Source: Euwallacea fornicatus (Eukaryota > Arthropoda > Insecta > Coleoptera > Curculionidae). From it: a stretch of DNA of 64,000 nt. The position numbers and the translations under genes are program-made. How positions within the stretch are numbered: the stretch's first letter is position 1; every line of letters begins with the position of its first letter. Under the pieces are notes generated by a model. It saw only the letters and a program-made list of their open reading frames with translations. It was not told the DNA's origin and did not search any database. Below are positions 20,494 through 31,417 of the stretch, in pieces. The stretch spans positions 4,278,001-4,342,000 of the forward strand of contig NC_089555.1 in the NCBI RefSeq assembly GCF_040115645.1, in the 5' to 3' direction.

Positions 20494-21105
20494 TTTTGGA
20501 ATTTGAGCGAAAAAGATGCGTTGCAAAATGAAAATTATAATTTATTTTGACAAACGTCATAAAAGCGCAATTCACACAATACAAATCATGACGTCGACAA
20601 AGCAGCTAAATCTACGTAAAAAATACATGTTTTTCAGATTGTTTTTCATAAAACGTATTCAAAAAACAGTTTTTTGTGAAAATGTTGTATCTCAAATTAT
20701 AAAGGACTAAATAAAGAAATTTTTAAGTTAGTTTACTTTTCAGTTATAGGGAGAATTTTCATAGATTTTCGATCAAAGTCGGGAGTGGTTTAGCACTTTT
20801 AGCAGTTTTAAAACTTTGAGTTGTTGTAGAATTTTTATTTCTGCAAGTATTTTAAACGCTGTTGGTTCTAATTCTGCGTTAGGGTCCTGATAAATAAATA
20901 CAAATAATTGCATTTCAAAAGTTGGACCAAAATTCTCAAAAAATCTACGTTTGTATGACTATGTCGGGTCTCACCAGAATATGACTAAATTGCGAATAAC
21001 TCGAAAACTACAGACTTTCGGATAAGGCATTAAGAGTCAGAAACGTTATAAATAGGTTCTACTATCACCCCTGAAAATTATGTTCCACATCAACCGAACA
21101 CCCTG
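20494..21105 (-). repeat. D1 right inverted-repeat arm / 5' region
   Basis: Non-coding arm of D1, about 610 bp, ending in CACCCTG and TA. The ORF at 20516-20710 on the plus strand is a chance frame within it. The inner edge shares GCGCAATTC with the surviving left arm at 17563. Confidence 0.7.
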
Positions 21106-21179
21106 TATAAGTCTATGTGGGTTTATGTGGAAGGGTAATGTTGATAATTGATTAAGTATCGTGATTAGAAAGCGGACGT

Positions 21180-22554
21180 AATTTTGATAGGATCCATGAA
21201 AATACACCATTTTGTGTTTTTATTCTTATTACGCGAACCATTTCGTCAGAGCCCGACATTACTTGCACAATTCTGGCGAGCGGCCAATGTAAGGGGACGG
21301 TGTTATCTTCTTTTACAAGCACAAGATCATTGACCTTGAGGTATAAATTGTTGATGGACCATTTTTTCCAAAATAGTTGCTAAATTTGTGATAACTGTTG
21401 GAAGAATCTTAATCGGTTATCTGGTACGTGGGTAACGTCTTAATCGGGATAAGCAGTAAGTGTTTTCCTAATTAAAAAATGACATCGAGTCAAGCACTGA
21501 AGATCTGAAGGATCATTAAAGAGTGGGTAAAGGAGTCGTGAATTCAAAATGGCTTCAATTTGTGTCAAGATAGTACTCAGTTCTTCGAAAGTAAAATGCG
21601 TATTGCTTATGATGCGGATTATTTGGCATTTTTTATTGCCGATTCCCATATTCCTCCCCAATGTGGGCTTCGAGGTGGAATAAATTTCCATTGGGGCTTA
21701 TTTGAGGACAGAAAATCTATAATTGAATTGGAGATATTTTTTGACTTAAAGAATTGATGGACTTCCTTGAGTAGGTTCTTGGCTCCAAGAAAGTTTTATG
21801 TGTTGTCACTAAAGATCATGGATGGGTTTCCGCGGCGTGAGATAAAGCTCTTTAGTGTCATTAAAAATGCATCAGTGGACAGATTGCATACCAGTTACGG
21901 TCTTCGTTGTCGTGCAGACGAAAATGGCTATATACGACTTTAGAGATTGTGTCTTTTTGAGCTTAGAAGCCTTGACAGTAAATGGATCTCCAAAGCCTAC
22001 CCCTACCTTGTCGAAAGGGCGAGAGCACACAACCCTTTCTCTAGGCAAGGCTGCCTTGATCTGTTGGATGGTCTGAATAGGAAATCTATGGCAGATCAAG
22101 CAGTTTCGTAGTATACGTTTAATTTCGCGTAGACCACCAAGAGGACAAAAACGTAGTCGGAAGTTGAACAAGACATTTTGAAGGCCAGCATGACCTAATC
22201 GTATGTGCTCTTGGCATAGTAGCATGCTTACTACATGATTGTTTGAGGAAAGAAGTATTGGGTGTTTCTGTCTGTATGTGATGTCGGAATTTTCCAGACG
22301 TGCACCCACATACAGAAAACCTTGCTTGTCCAGAACTTGGTTAAGATATAATTTGGTTTGATTTTTATTTGATACGGGCCTATGGGTGGTAAGTTCCGAA
22401 ATTTCCTCCGAAAAAATCTGTAACTAGATATGCCTTAATATGTGATCAAGAGCAGAAGTAAGTTCGTGTACAGTCAGGAGACCAGAAAGTTTGTCAGACT
22501 TAGCTCTTCAGTTACGTACGAATTGTAATAAAAAAACCATTATTCGCTGCAACT
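21180..22554 (-). pseudogene. BEL/Pao integrase and C-terminal domain (B2)
   Basis: The minus strand from 22309 reads NSDITYRQKHPILLSSNNHV, then HIRLGHAGLQNVLFNFRLRF and LRNCLICHRF (H..H..C..C zinc-binding domain), and FDKVGVGFGDPF at the position where the catalytic core begins. SYIAIFVCTTTKTV is the following core strand. From 21691, FTFEELSTILTQIEAILNSR and, near 21330-21190, LVLVKEDNTVP followed by LARIVQVM belong to the DUF5641-like tail. Stops and frameshifts occur throughout, and the core aspartates cannot all be placed. Confidence 0.8.
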
Positions 22555-22856
22555 GAGATATATTTTTTTTTATAGAAGTGGGAAAACCTTGTAAAGCTAC
22601 CCGGTCTAATGAACTGGTGACCGGGTTATGTGGAATTCACTCCCTGAAGGGAGGTGCCTACCCACTAAAAACCCTCCTCTGTTCACCGTTGTCCCCCCCC
22701 CCCCCCGGAACCGCCTAAAGGCATTACTTCAGGGGGGTGGTGGTATCGTGCCTACTAATCCGGCCTAGGTCGGTCCGCTTCGCGGAGGACTTCTCCCTGT
22801 AGCACTCGTCGTCTTCCATTCCCTCTCGCACGTTCTGCATTCATGATCTCTATCAT

Positions 22857-25792
22857 TCATGCAAACGCATTCCACTCACATTCCGACTCTACAATTTCGC
22901 TGCCGATCACGTTTCTGTCCAATCTGAGTCCGCTCAGCCTGGCTTTCGCGCGATCGGCCTCCCATACTTGACACTCCCATAGCTTGTACTCGGGAGTGTC
23001 ACTCACACCATTCTTTTCGTTCCCGCAGAACCAGTAGTGGTCACTGCTGTCGACCCCTAGTCGTCGCAGGTATTTCCCGAACACACCGTGCCCGGTGAAG
23101 ACTTGCGACAGGGTGTAATTGGGCTTAGCCCATTCGCATTAGGACCACTGTCTGACACTGGAGACGAAAACATTCATCCACCCGTCATAGACAGTTCCTT
23201 CCTTCTCCCACTCGAACACCATCCATTCTGTCTTTTCGTTCTTATCCTCTTATCCTCTTTCCCATATCATTCTCCTTGCTGCCAGTCTCAGTTTCACAGG
23301 AGGGATTTTGGCCAGGACCAACACCGCTTTGTCCGGATCTGTCCTGTAAGCAGACGCCACCCTGAACGCGATCTGTGTATTCGCCCGCTCCAGGATGGCG
23401 TTGTACTTGCGGTACCCGAGCTCCAATTGCCAAATAGGAGTCGCGTAGAGTAGGGCGGATGATGCCGCCATGACCATCACCTGCCTCCTTTCAAAACTCA
23501 GTCCGTTCACACTTGGGAGAATGCCTTCAAATTTTTGGACGATCCTCCCTACCTTGTCGGCTGTTCGATGGGCGTGCTCGCCAAAGTGGGCATTCCTGCC
23601 GAACCACACCCCCAGGTACTTCACGCACTCGCTCGTTTCATACCTGACCCCTTCTACCACTAGACTCATGCTTGTCAGCTTGCGCTGTCCGGCCAGGAGC
23701 ACCATCTCCGTCTTGTCTGTCGCCACGGTTAGGCCTTTCATACGGAACGTGTCCGAAACCAGTTCCATGGCACGCCTGACTCTCGCCTCCAGGATTTCCC
23801 CGTTCCTTGCCTCCGCCACCAACGTCAGGTCGTCCGCGTACGCCAACGAAGTGACGCCCTTTGGATAACTCACCGTCAACAGCTCATCGTAGAACCGGTT
23901 CCACAAGACAGGACCTAGAAAGGACCCCTGAGGAATCCTACACGACAACTCACGGAACATCCCGTTAGGCAACACCAGAAAACGATCTTCCAGGTACGAT
24001 TGCACTACGTCAATCAAGTACCTGCTAACCTATGACCTCCTCATCATTTGGACGATGAGGTCCTAGGGCGCCGAATTAAAGGCATTCCGGACATCTATCG
24101 TTACCATAACACAGTGTCCTCGGTGCGTGTAATTCTTTCTCTCGATCCCCTCTACTATTCGCATGACCGCTTCCATGACGCCCATGGTGCTCCTGCCTTT
24201 CACAAATCCAAACTGCCGCTCGTTTATCATGCCGTGCGCAGTCGCTTCTTCCAGAAGTCTGGCCTTAATCACCTTTCCGAGTCCGTCAATAAGACAGATG
24301 GACCGGTAGCCGGGCTCCGCATTCGGATCACGCTTTGGCTTCTCCACCAGAACGAGTCGAGCCCTTTTCCAGGCCTTGGGGAACTCTCCCGAGGTCAAGA
24401 TGCCCGTGGCGCAATCCTCCATACCTTGGGGCACAGCCCCGAGATACAGCTTCAAGACCTCGTTCGGGATCCCGTCCAACTCTGGAGCCTTGCGGCTCTT
24501 AAGGCTCCCGACCGCCTGGCAGATCTCCTCCGTCGTGATCCGAGGTACGTCCTCACGTCCTGACCTCTTTGTCGCCCATCTGACCCTTTCCTTTGCCGAG
24601 AAAAGTTGGTCCACCTTGCGAACCATTTCTACTTCTGGGGGATGACTTCGCTTGAGGTGCCCAAGCTTCCCGGCCACGATCTTGTAACCAAGATCCTAGT
24701 CATCCGTCTCCAGGTCCGCACACAGCCTCTTCCAAGCCTTCCTCTTAGCGTTCCGTATGGATGCCCTCAAGGCCTTTCGCGTCTCAACTAATTCATTCTT
24801 ACATCTCTCTCGCTCGATCGCAGGGTTCCTGCCTCTCACTCTCGTGATCCGCTGCCGGGCACGCACACACGTTTGTCTCAGATTCGCAATCTCATCATTC
24901 CCCCAGTACGCAGCCTTTCGCGCACCTTGTCCACCTGCATTCTTCTTTCGGAAACATTCGTCGCAGACACGACTGATTTCCTTCTGTATTCGATGCGGAT
25001 CTTCAGCCGCGCCCACGTCCTTTCTCTTTGCCACGTACCGTCACTCTCGCTTCAATCCACATGCATTAACAATCCAACCACTACTATCCACTTTTTCACA
25101 CTCAACACTTGCGCGTTGTGCGTCTCCCCCTCTCCTAATGGAGGAGACGTACCGGTGCCCACTGCCACTCTCCGACTCGCTCTTCGCGCGCCACTCCCTA
25201 ACCATACTTCACGCAGTCACACCAGCCATGGTGATGTCAATCAACGAACTCTCATTCCTGGTACCGAAGGTCCTCTCCCGCCCAACGTTGAGAGGGGTAA
25301 ACTCACAGGCGTCCAGAAACTCATCCAAGATCAGGCCATAGGCATTTCGCGCGTCGGTGCCGAAACGTGCACTTTTGGCATTTCGGTCCTCAGCGAGTTT
25401 GACCCTCCTACCATCCATCCCCCGGACATACCCTTCTAACCTCCTGACGAAGGCAGCAAAATAGGCCGCCCTTCCTGTTCGTGGAGAAGTTCATCGGGAT
25501 CAGGGTGATCCATCCCTGCTCCACCGTGACAAAGGTCCGCCCCTTGTGGATTGATTCCACCCTAACATGGTCGGCTAGCCATATGAAGGAGTCATCGCAC
25601 CGACCCCAGATATCGTTCCCTTTCGCCTTGTTCGGGGTCTTGTCTCAGTTCATGGTCGATTCCTCTATTTTTGATCATCTGGCTCAGTAGGGCGGTAGCC
25701 AATCGCTTCCTGTCCAGGTTGATCTGGAGGAATTGGAGTCCGCTAATTTGAAAACTATGGCTCCATACAGCTAAATCACTTTGTTCACTCAC
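22857..25792 (-). pseudogene. R1-like LINE ORF2: endonuclease, RT, Cys motif (L3)
   Basis: The minus strand begins near 25715 with FLQINLDRKRLATALLSQ, the typical first strand of the APE-like endonuclease that nicks the target. Further endonuclease sequence lies at 25418-25209 (NESSLIDITMAG). A linker with AKRKAWKRLCADL is at about 24760. The RT spans 24677-23250: LKSRKAPELDGIPNEVLK, FPKAWKRARLVLVEKP, ERQFGFVKGRSTM, PQGSFLGPVLWN, and the active site SLAYADDLTLVAEA near 23860-23830. The C-terminal Cys-His region is in 23084-22857 (HYWFCGNEKNG). About five frame breaks make it inactive. Apart from these the domain order is complete. Confidence 0.87.
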
Positions 25793-25823
25793 CTGATTAG
25801 TCCTCTACACCGCCGATTGGTCC

Positions 25824-27957
25824 CTATTGGTCGGCGCCGTCCGACTCCTTATTTTCCATCCTCTCTTCGGTGGAGAATGGGGAGTCGTGCTCATCGTCCG
25901 CACTGAGATCCCTCCCTCTCTTAATAGGAGGGAGGGACCGCGTGTCCGCACTTCCACTCGCCACTTCCCTCTCCCTCGCCCCACCCACTAGCGGAGAGGA
26001 AGAGCGGGCACTACGCGCACCACTATAACTCTCCTTCCCTCCTTCAAAGAAGGGAGTATCGGACGTTTTTCTGCCGCGCCTCCTGTTGGGACCCTTGTCC
26101 TCGTCACCTCCCTTGGGCGGAGAGGGAGAGCGGTCACCCTTCCCTTTTGTTGCCCGCAAGGGCGTGGACTTAAGAGATTTTTTGGCTCCTCCCTCACAAT
26201 TAGGATCACCCGCGCTGTGGCCGTCTGCATCGCAGAGGGGGCAATACCGGGAGTTTTTATACTCCACGGCCCTGTGCCCCTCCTTGGCGTATCTGGCGCA
26301 CTGGCTTGTCCAATCCACGCTCTTGCACGCACTGGCCTTATGGCTCACACCCAAGCACCCATAGCAGCGCCCGGAGTCCCTCAGCTCCCTAAGTCAGCAT
26401 CTGCTGATGCCAACCCGGACCTCGGCGACCTTCCGGACCCCCCCCCCCCCCAATTATCCGCATGGTGGTGGTTGGGCAGGCCGACCATCTTTATCCTGCT
26501 CGGCGTAAGCGCGGCCGCGGAAGCTATCGCGTCTACCACTTCTTCCTTCGTAGAAATGGCATCCAAGTTGGCCACCTAAAAAGTGACGGACCTGGACCCA
26601 AGACCGATTCGAGCCCACCCCGCCCCAAATCCACGGTCGAGGATTGAGCAGATCTTTTCCCCTCCCCTTTGGCAGCACTAGTAGAGGAGCTCGCCTTTGC
26701 AGGTCTCTCTGACCCTGCCGACATTAATCCGTGTCCCGCTGTCACATACGAGCTGACATATCCTTTTTAGGGTGTCATTATAGGTGGTGCCTTCGCCTTG
26801 GAGATGAACGCCACCTTTTTGTCCCTCCCTCTGCTTTTACCGTATATAGTATTACCCTTGGGGCGTTATTCCGATCCATGGTCGCCATTTTTGTGACCCT
26901 ACGGAAGTCACAGGGTTTGGCCCCGGGGACCATCGGGATAACGACTCGGGTTTTCCCCTCTGCCCTCATGGAGTCGAGAAGCTCCCGGATTGCGCCGAGA
27001 ACCTCTCGAGGGCCTGTGCTCCTCAGTTCCTTTAGAAACACGAACGGCTCCCGTGTCTCAAGTTTCCCTCCTCTGTACATGGTGCACACCTGGCGCAGAA
27101 AAGGGATCCTTCCCTCCCATTCTCCACACTCAGCGTCGTCCAGCTCTCCCAGTTCCGGAAAAAGTTACAATACTTTCTTCCTGAGAAGGCTGAACCCCGC
27201 TCCCACAATAACACCGAGGTCCGCCCCGTTCCCGTATTTAAACGGGTTCCTCTAGCGGACCTCTGTGGCAGTATACACCCCCGTCTCCCACTGCTCTTTC
27301 AGCGCCAAGGACAGCCTTTCATAATTACAAGCTGCCCGTTCCTGCGACGTTAGAGCTTCCCCTTATTTGCTTCTCCGTCTTGGTCTGGTAACCGACAGAG
27401 ACAGAAGAGCATGCTCCTCCCTGTTTTCCCTCTCCTAACTCCGTACATCCGTCGGTTTGTGTGTCCGCGTCGTATGTCAGTTTTTTGAAGTTCTCATAGC
27501 GGTTCTTCTCAAGTCACTGCTTGACGATGCCCCGTTCGAAAACGTCCGTCTGCTTGCGCAGCATCAGCGCGATGTCCTTGATATCGCTCTGGGTGTTGCG
27601 CACTATTTTTCTCTCGAGCTCGGAGACAAGCTTCTGGCGCATGGCTTCGTCGACGAGAAAAGTCTTCGGGCTCTCCTTCTTTTTGTAAGCCCCTTTTTCG
27701 CAAAGAAAGGATGTGTCTTCCGCCTTCCTCTTCGGTCCTGTCGATGTCACCTCCTTTTCTTGCATGTAATAGAATCCCATGGTAGAGTCCGAGGGACGTC
27801 GCTCCATGTGCATTTTACGCAACAACATTAAGCGGGTTTGCCCCTCCCTCCTAGAATCCTTGGGGGTAGCACCAGCCACCAGGGCTCTTACTCGGTCGGA
27901 GCTAGCGGCGGGATTGTCACCCGCCTGAGGTAACACATAATGACCCTCGCTCATCAT
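25824..27957 (-). pseudogene. R1-like LINE ORF1, gag-like with CCHC motifs (L3)
   Basis: ATG at 27957 (or 27954) opens a basic, coiled-coil-like N-terminal part (LRKMHMERRPSD, KQKLVSELERKI-like) to about 27514. The reading continues in shifted frames through a proline- and serine-rich region to the zinc-knuckle segment at about 26340-26190 (KASACKSVDWTSQCARYAKE; CPLCDADGH followed by DPNC). ORF1 proteins of this group coat the element RNA. Several frameshifts are present, some at C or G runs. The end at 25824, 30 bp before ORF2 coding becomes readable, is compatible with closely spaced ORFs. Confidence 0.75.
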
Positions 27958-28039
27958 GATTTTTGTGTCTCTCTTTGTTTCAGCGACTCCCCGGTTAACT
28001 TCCTCTCCCCAGAAAAAGTCGGAGTACTGACGGCCGCAC

Positions 28040-28086
28040 TAAGCGCCCCCACCACGACAAGGTGGAGACGCCACGGGGGGGAAACC
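28040..28086 (-). promoter_or_regulatory. L3 5' leader hairpin
   Basis: At the very 5' end of L3 (element strand, after the target duplication), CCACC and GGTGG (complements at 28061-28065 and 28049-28053) can pair around a 7-base loop, with further G/C-rich flanks (CCCCCCC near the start, GGGGG after the stem). A structured 5' end in this LINE group could be a self-cleaving RNA or a translation or RNP signal. I cannot fold it here, so this is a candidate only. Confidence 0.4.
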
Positions 28087-28094
28087 GAGATATA

Positions 28095-30000
28095 CTAGAA
28101 AATTTTGAAAATAACTGAGTCCAAAGACAAGTGGTGGAAATTTCTTCTAAATTGGCAAGTGTCACCTTTTGTTCTTCAATCGGATTGACAAGATCGAATG
28201 CGGGAATAAAGGACCTTAAATCGAGACTAGAGACATGTTAAAAATAGGGACGTGTCCACCAAAGCTGAGAATTTTCAATATCTTGAGGTAATACTGTACG
28301 TGATAACAGATCTGCTGTGTTATGAGCAGATTTAATATGATACTATTGCCAATTTTGGGATAGTTGAATTTTCAAGACTCGCTTTCTTCGAGTAGGGGTT
28401 GATTGAGTTGTTGATCCCAATCAATTCCGGATAACCAAAGTTTTTCATGATTATTTTTCCAAGAACAATTATGGTGCCAATTAAGCCGAGGGGATCAAAC
28501 ATTTGTGCTAATGTTGATAGTACTTCTCTTTTTGTAGTGAGTGACGTGGGTTTAATGTTAAGCAATGTTATTGAGAAGTAATCTTCAGTCGAGTTCCAGG
28601 ATAATCCTAAGATTTTATTGGAGACATTTTCAATTTTAATGTCGTATTGAGTTTGAGTGGGAAGAGGGAATATTTTTCGCCAGAAATCAGAGTGATTTGT
28701 GCATCATTTTTGCAGGGTGAATCCAGCAGAATTTAGTAGATGATTAAACTACAGAGTACAGGTGTTTAAATTCAGAATATTCGTTACACCCTGTAAGAAT
28801 GTTATCAACATAACACTGTTGTAATAACGATTCAGCGGCGCAGGGATATTTTGAATGATTCTGAAGGGCTACTTCTTTTAAGACCTGCGTAGCAAGGTAG
28901 GGAGCACTTCTTGCCCCGTAAGTGACAATGTTTAATTCAATACATTTTAAGGGTGCATTAGGGTCATTGCACCAGAGACTGTTTTGTACAAATCTATGAT
29001 CAGGATGGATCTCAGTGTGTTTGTAAATTTGTGCAATGTCCGTAGTTACAGCATAGAGGAATGTCCTAAAACGAGTAAGAATGTCAAACAGATCAGATTG
29101 TACCTAAGGTCTCTTCAAAGTTAGGCCATTTAGCGAGTATCCTAAGGTTGATACTACAAAGCCATCAAAAACAACCCGAAATTTGGTTGAGTTACTGTTG
29201 TCCTTTATTACGCAGTAGTGGGGCAAAAAATACTTGTTTTCTCCATTGCTATTTTGGAGTTCGAATGGGACATATATATTTTTTTTAATGTAGAAGAGAA
29301 AAACCTTCCAAAGGTACCCGATCTAGTTGCCTGGCGACCGCGTTATGTGGGATTCGCCTCACCCCCTGCGCCAGAGAGGAGAGACGCCTACCCACTAAAA
29401 AACTCCCCTGTCTTCGTCCGGAGTCCCATCCCGTACCGCCACAGGAGCATTTCTTCGGGTGGGGGACGAGGTAGTGTGCTTCGACGTTTGGACTGCCGAC
29501 TCTTGTTAGATTGCTTCGTCGGCGCGATCACGTAGGTTCCTCGTGTAGAGACTCTTTTGCCTCATTATAGACTTCAACATGCACGTGACAGCGTTCCACG
29601 TGTCACTATTTCTCATCAGCATCATCGCCACATTCTCCTTTGTTATGCTTATTCCGCACGCGGTCTTAGCCCTCCTCATGTGTTCCGTGAATTCGGTACA
29701 CAGAACACGGTGTGCTTCGGAGTGTGAGTGGGACACACTTGGCATGATTTAGGCGGGCATACTCCTCGAAAAAAAAACACGAATAGTCAACCTTTAATCG
29801 GGGATTTTTACAAAACCGCCTTTCAAGATTAAGAAATCGTTTTTTGGTCATGTTGAATAAATCTCCTAATTTTCGGATTTCATTGGGTGATTTAAAGTGT
29901 AGATCAACTTGAAACCTGCCATTTTTTACTACTTTGGTAGTGGTAACAAAAATGTCGTCGGCCAATTGCTCGTCGAGGGTTGAGGTTTTCATAAAGAGAG
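28095..30000 (-). pseudogene. BEL/Pao reverse transcriptase and RNase H region (B2)
   Basis: The minus strand from about 29992 reads DDIFVTTTKVVKNGRFQVDL, LNLERRFCKN and YARLNHAKCVP. It resumes across L4 with KYFLPHYCVIKDNSNSTKF and RVVFDG (about 29225-29155), TDIAQIYKH, and the active-site area CYVDNILTG (about 28805-28785). Here YVDN replaces YVDD, so the second active-site aspartate is not present. The later part (28565-28332) has TKREVLSTLAQMFDPLGLIG, the typical BEL connection to RNase H. Many stops. It is split by L4 and ends at L3. Confidence 0.8.
29273..29728 (-). mobile_element. R1-like LINE L4, 5'-truncated copy
   Basis: About 456 bp with an A-rich 3' end (complement of TATATATTTTTTTTAATG) and TGGGACA duplicated at 29266-29272 and 29729-29735. 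The first 200 bp align with the 3' end of L3 at 22563-22790 (shared CGCCTACCCACTAAAAA-like block and GGTGG runs), but with many differences, so it is a related subfamily rather than a copy of L3. It inserted into the B2 RT codons between AKCVP and the next residues. Confidence 0.82.
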
Positions 30001-30814
30001 TGTCCTTGATTAGGCCAGGGGCTTCCTGAGTTCCTGCCTAACAGTAGTGACTGCCTCACTAGGCACCCACAGAGGAATCCAAATACGCTGGTGAGGTTTC
30101 TTAGTTGATTCGAAGGACCAGACGGGCTACCGTCATAAAGTAATGGGGTTCCAAAGATTCGAGAAATGATATACTCGGTTCCACAAGTTACCTTGAATTT
30201 AATGACAGACTAGTTGAATTACAGGGTGAGTTGTGACTAACTTATTAACAATATTGCCCGTGTGTGGGGTTTTATGGCAACGAGAGCTAGAGAGGTTTGT
30301 TGTTTTCGCGACGGGATGAAAAACGGTTCTGGTTTTGCTCCAAGAGGAGTTCGTGCCCCTTCCCGCAAAGGACGCAGGTTCCCGAGTTTGGGTTCCCACG
30401 ATTCCATGAGAAAGTCGCCACCTTGATGCTTTCACACCATTACCTTATCGCTAACACCCTCTGGTTCATGTCCACTTGCGCGTGTGTTGCCACATTTCAT
30501 CCTAATTTACTACTGCCCTTAATGTGTTTGGGCAATTTGCACTTCATAAATCAGGGTGAATGTGCACCAGATGAGAGGTGATTATCGCGGTACCCATGGT
30601 TTGGCACCCAGTGGTATGTCGAGCTTTTGTTTCTGGTTTCTCTCTTTACCAGATTTATTACCCAGATGTTAGGGCAATACGTGAGAGCGATTTTTATGTT
30701 GGAGTTTTTCCAACAGTCCTCAATAGTTCAAAATTTAATGAAGGCGTTATTAAGGCCAACATTGGACAATAGTGATACACAATTTTCTGATGGTGACAGA
30801 ACAGTGTGGGTTGC

Positions 30815-31219
30815 TTACGATACAATATTGGGTTGAGGTGGAATGCTGCCCGCGATTATCCAACTTAACTCAGTGTTTTGCAAATGTGGAAGTTTTTTTC
30901 CGAGTTTGAAACATTCAGGGTGCATAAAGTCATAATATACGTCGGCTCTGAGAAGAATATCTATGTCGGAGGGAGTGTAATATGTGGGATCAGTTAAAGT
31001 AAGGTGACCTGGAATTCTGATTAAACGGAGATTAATTTTAACTTGAGGAAGTGGACATGTGATTTTCTTCAGAATTGCACAGGGAACCACGATTCTTTGA
31101 CCTTGCTCAACATTGAAAAAGATGCAAATGTCTATAATTTTGTTTGACATCGCAGTATTTTGCGTTATTCCGGAAATGTGCAATGTGCGTTCGTAGGGCG
31201 TGTAACGTAATTTTTCCAC
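30815..31219 (-). pseudogene. BEL/Pao aspartic protease-like domain (B2)
   Basis: The minus-strand frame holds RTLHISGITQNTAMSNKIID, AILKKITCPLPQVKI and SDIDILLRADVYYDF, then LGKKLPHLQNTELSWIIAGS. The DILLRADVYYDF block and the closing LSWIIAGS pattern are characteristic of the BEL peptidase region (DUF1758 type). The catalytic D-S/T-G part would lie just upstream, where plus-strand 31260-31240 (element reading ILLDSGIQT) gives the LLDSG triad in another frame. The domain therefore appears complete but frameshifted. Confidence 0.75.
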
Positions 31220-31417
31220 TTAGTAGGTGGTTATGAAGGAGGTTTGAATCCCAGAGTCAAGCAGTATTTTTGCTTGAACAGGAGTTCCGTCGAGAGCGTA
31301 TAGAGTGACAGTAGTTGTTGCCAATAATACCTTGACAACCCTTGGTAGATAGGGCAGAGAGAGAAGTGCAACCGTATGAGGTTTGGAGAGAAGGAGTACA
31401 AGTGAGATCTTGATTGA

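Larger units (their letters stand above)
17562..21105 (-). mobile_element. Long-TIR DD41D-type transposon D1, one arm cut
   Basis: The right end reads CGAACACCCTG (21095-21105) followed by TA, like the ends of D2 and D3. A right arm of about 600 bp (20494-21105) precedes the transposase, which is split from it by E8. Of the left arm only the innermost part survives: GAATTGCGCTTTT at 17563-17575 matches the complement at 20561-20573. About 540 bp of outer left arm is missing where the B1 LTR starts. Confidence 0.78.
22563..28086 (-). mobile_element. Full-length R1-like LINE L3
   Basis: 5.5 kb, bounded by GAGATATA at 22555-22562 and 28087-28094 (8-bp target duplication). The 3' end is an A-rich run (complement of TTTTTTTTATA at 22563). 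The 5' end starts with a GC-rich leader containing a CCACC...GGTGG hairpin. It contains ORF1 (gag-like) and ORF2 (endonuclease, RT, C-terminal Cys-His motif), both frame-damaged. The RT style (PQGSFLGPVLWN) is that of the R1 group. GC content is visibly far above that of its host B2, so it has kept its own composition. Confidence 0.88.

Noticed and set aside
20516..20710. 64-residue basic plus-strand frame (MRCKMKIIIYF...)
   Set aside because: It lies in the non-coding arm of D1 and has no family resemblance.
22690..22710. Poly-C/poly-G tracts (also 26440 and 8900) as functional G-quadruplex sites
   Set aside because: They are single homopolymers inside decayed element sequence, and homopolymer length is unreliable. 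There is no evidence for function beyond the frame effects noted.
24048..25439. Several long plus-strand frames
   Set aside because: They are opposite-strand shadows of the GC-rich L3 ORF2, where stop codons are rare in all frames.
26086..27255. Long frames on both strands in the L3 ORF1 region
   Set aside because: High GC content produces overlapping open frames; only the minus-strand gag-like reading with CCHC motifs has support.
30297..30836. Plus-strand frames between B2 protease and RT
   Set aside because: They are antisense to the B2 reading direction and show no recognisable domain.
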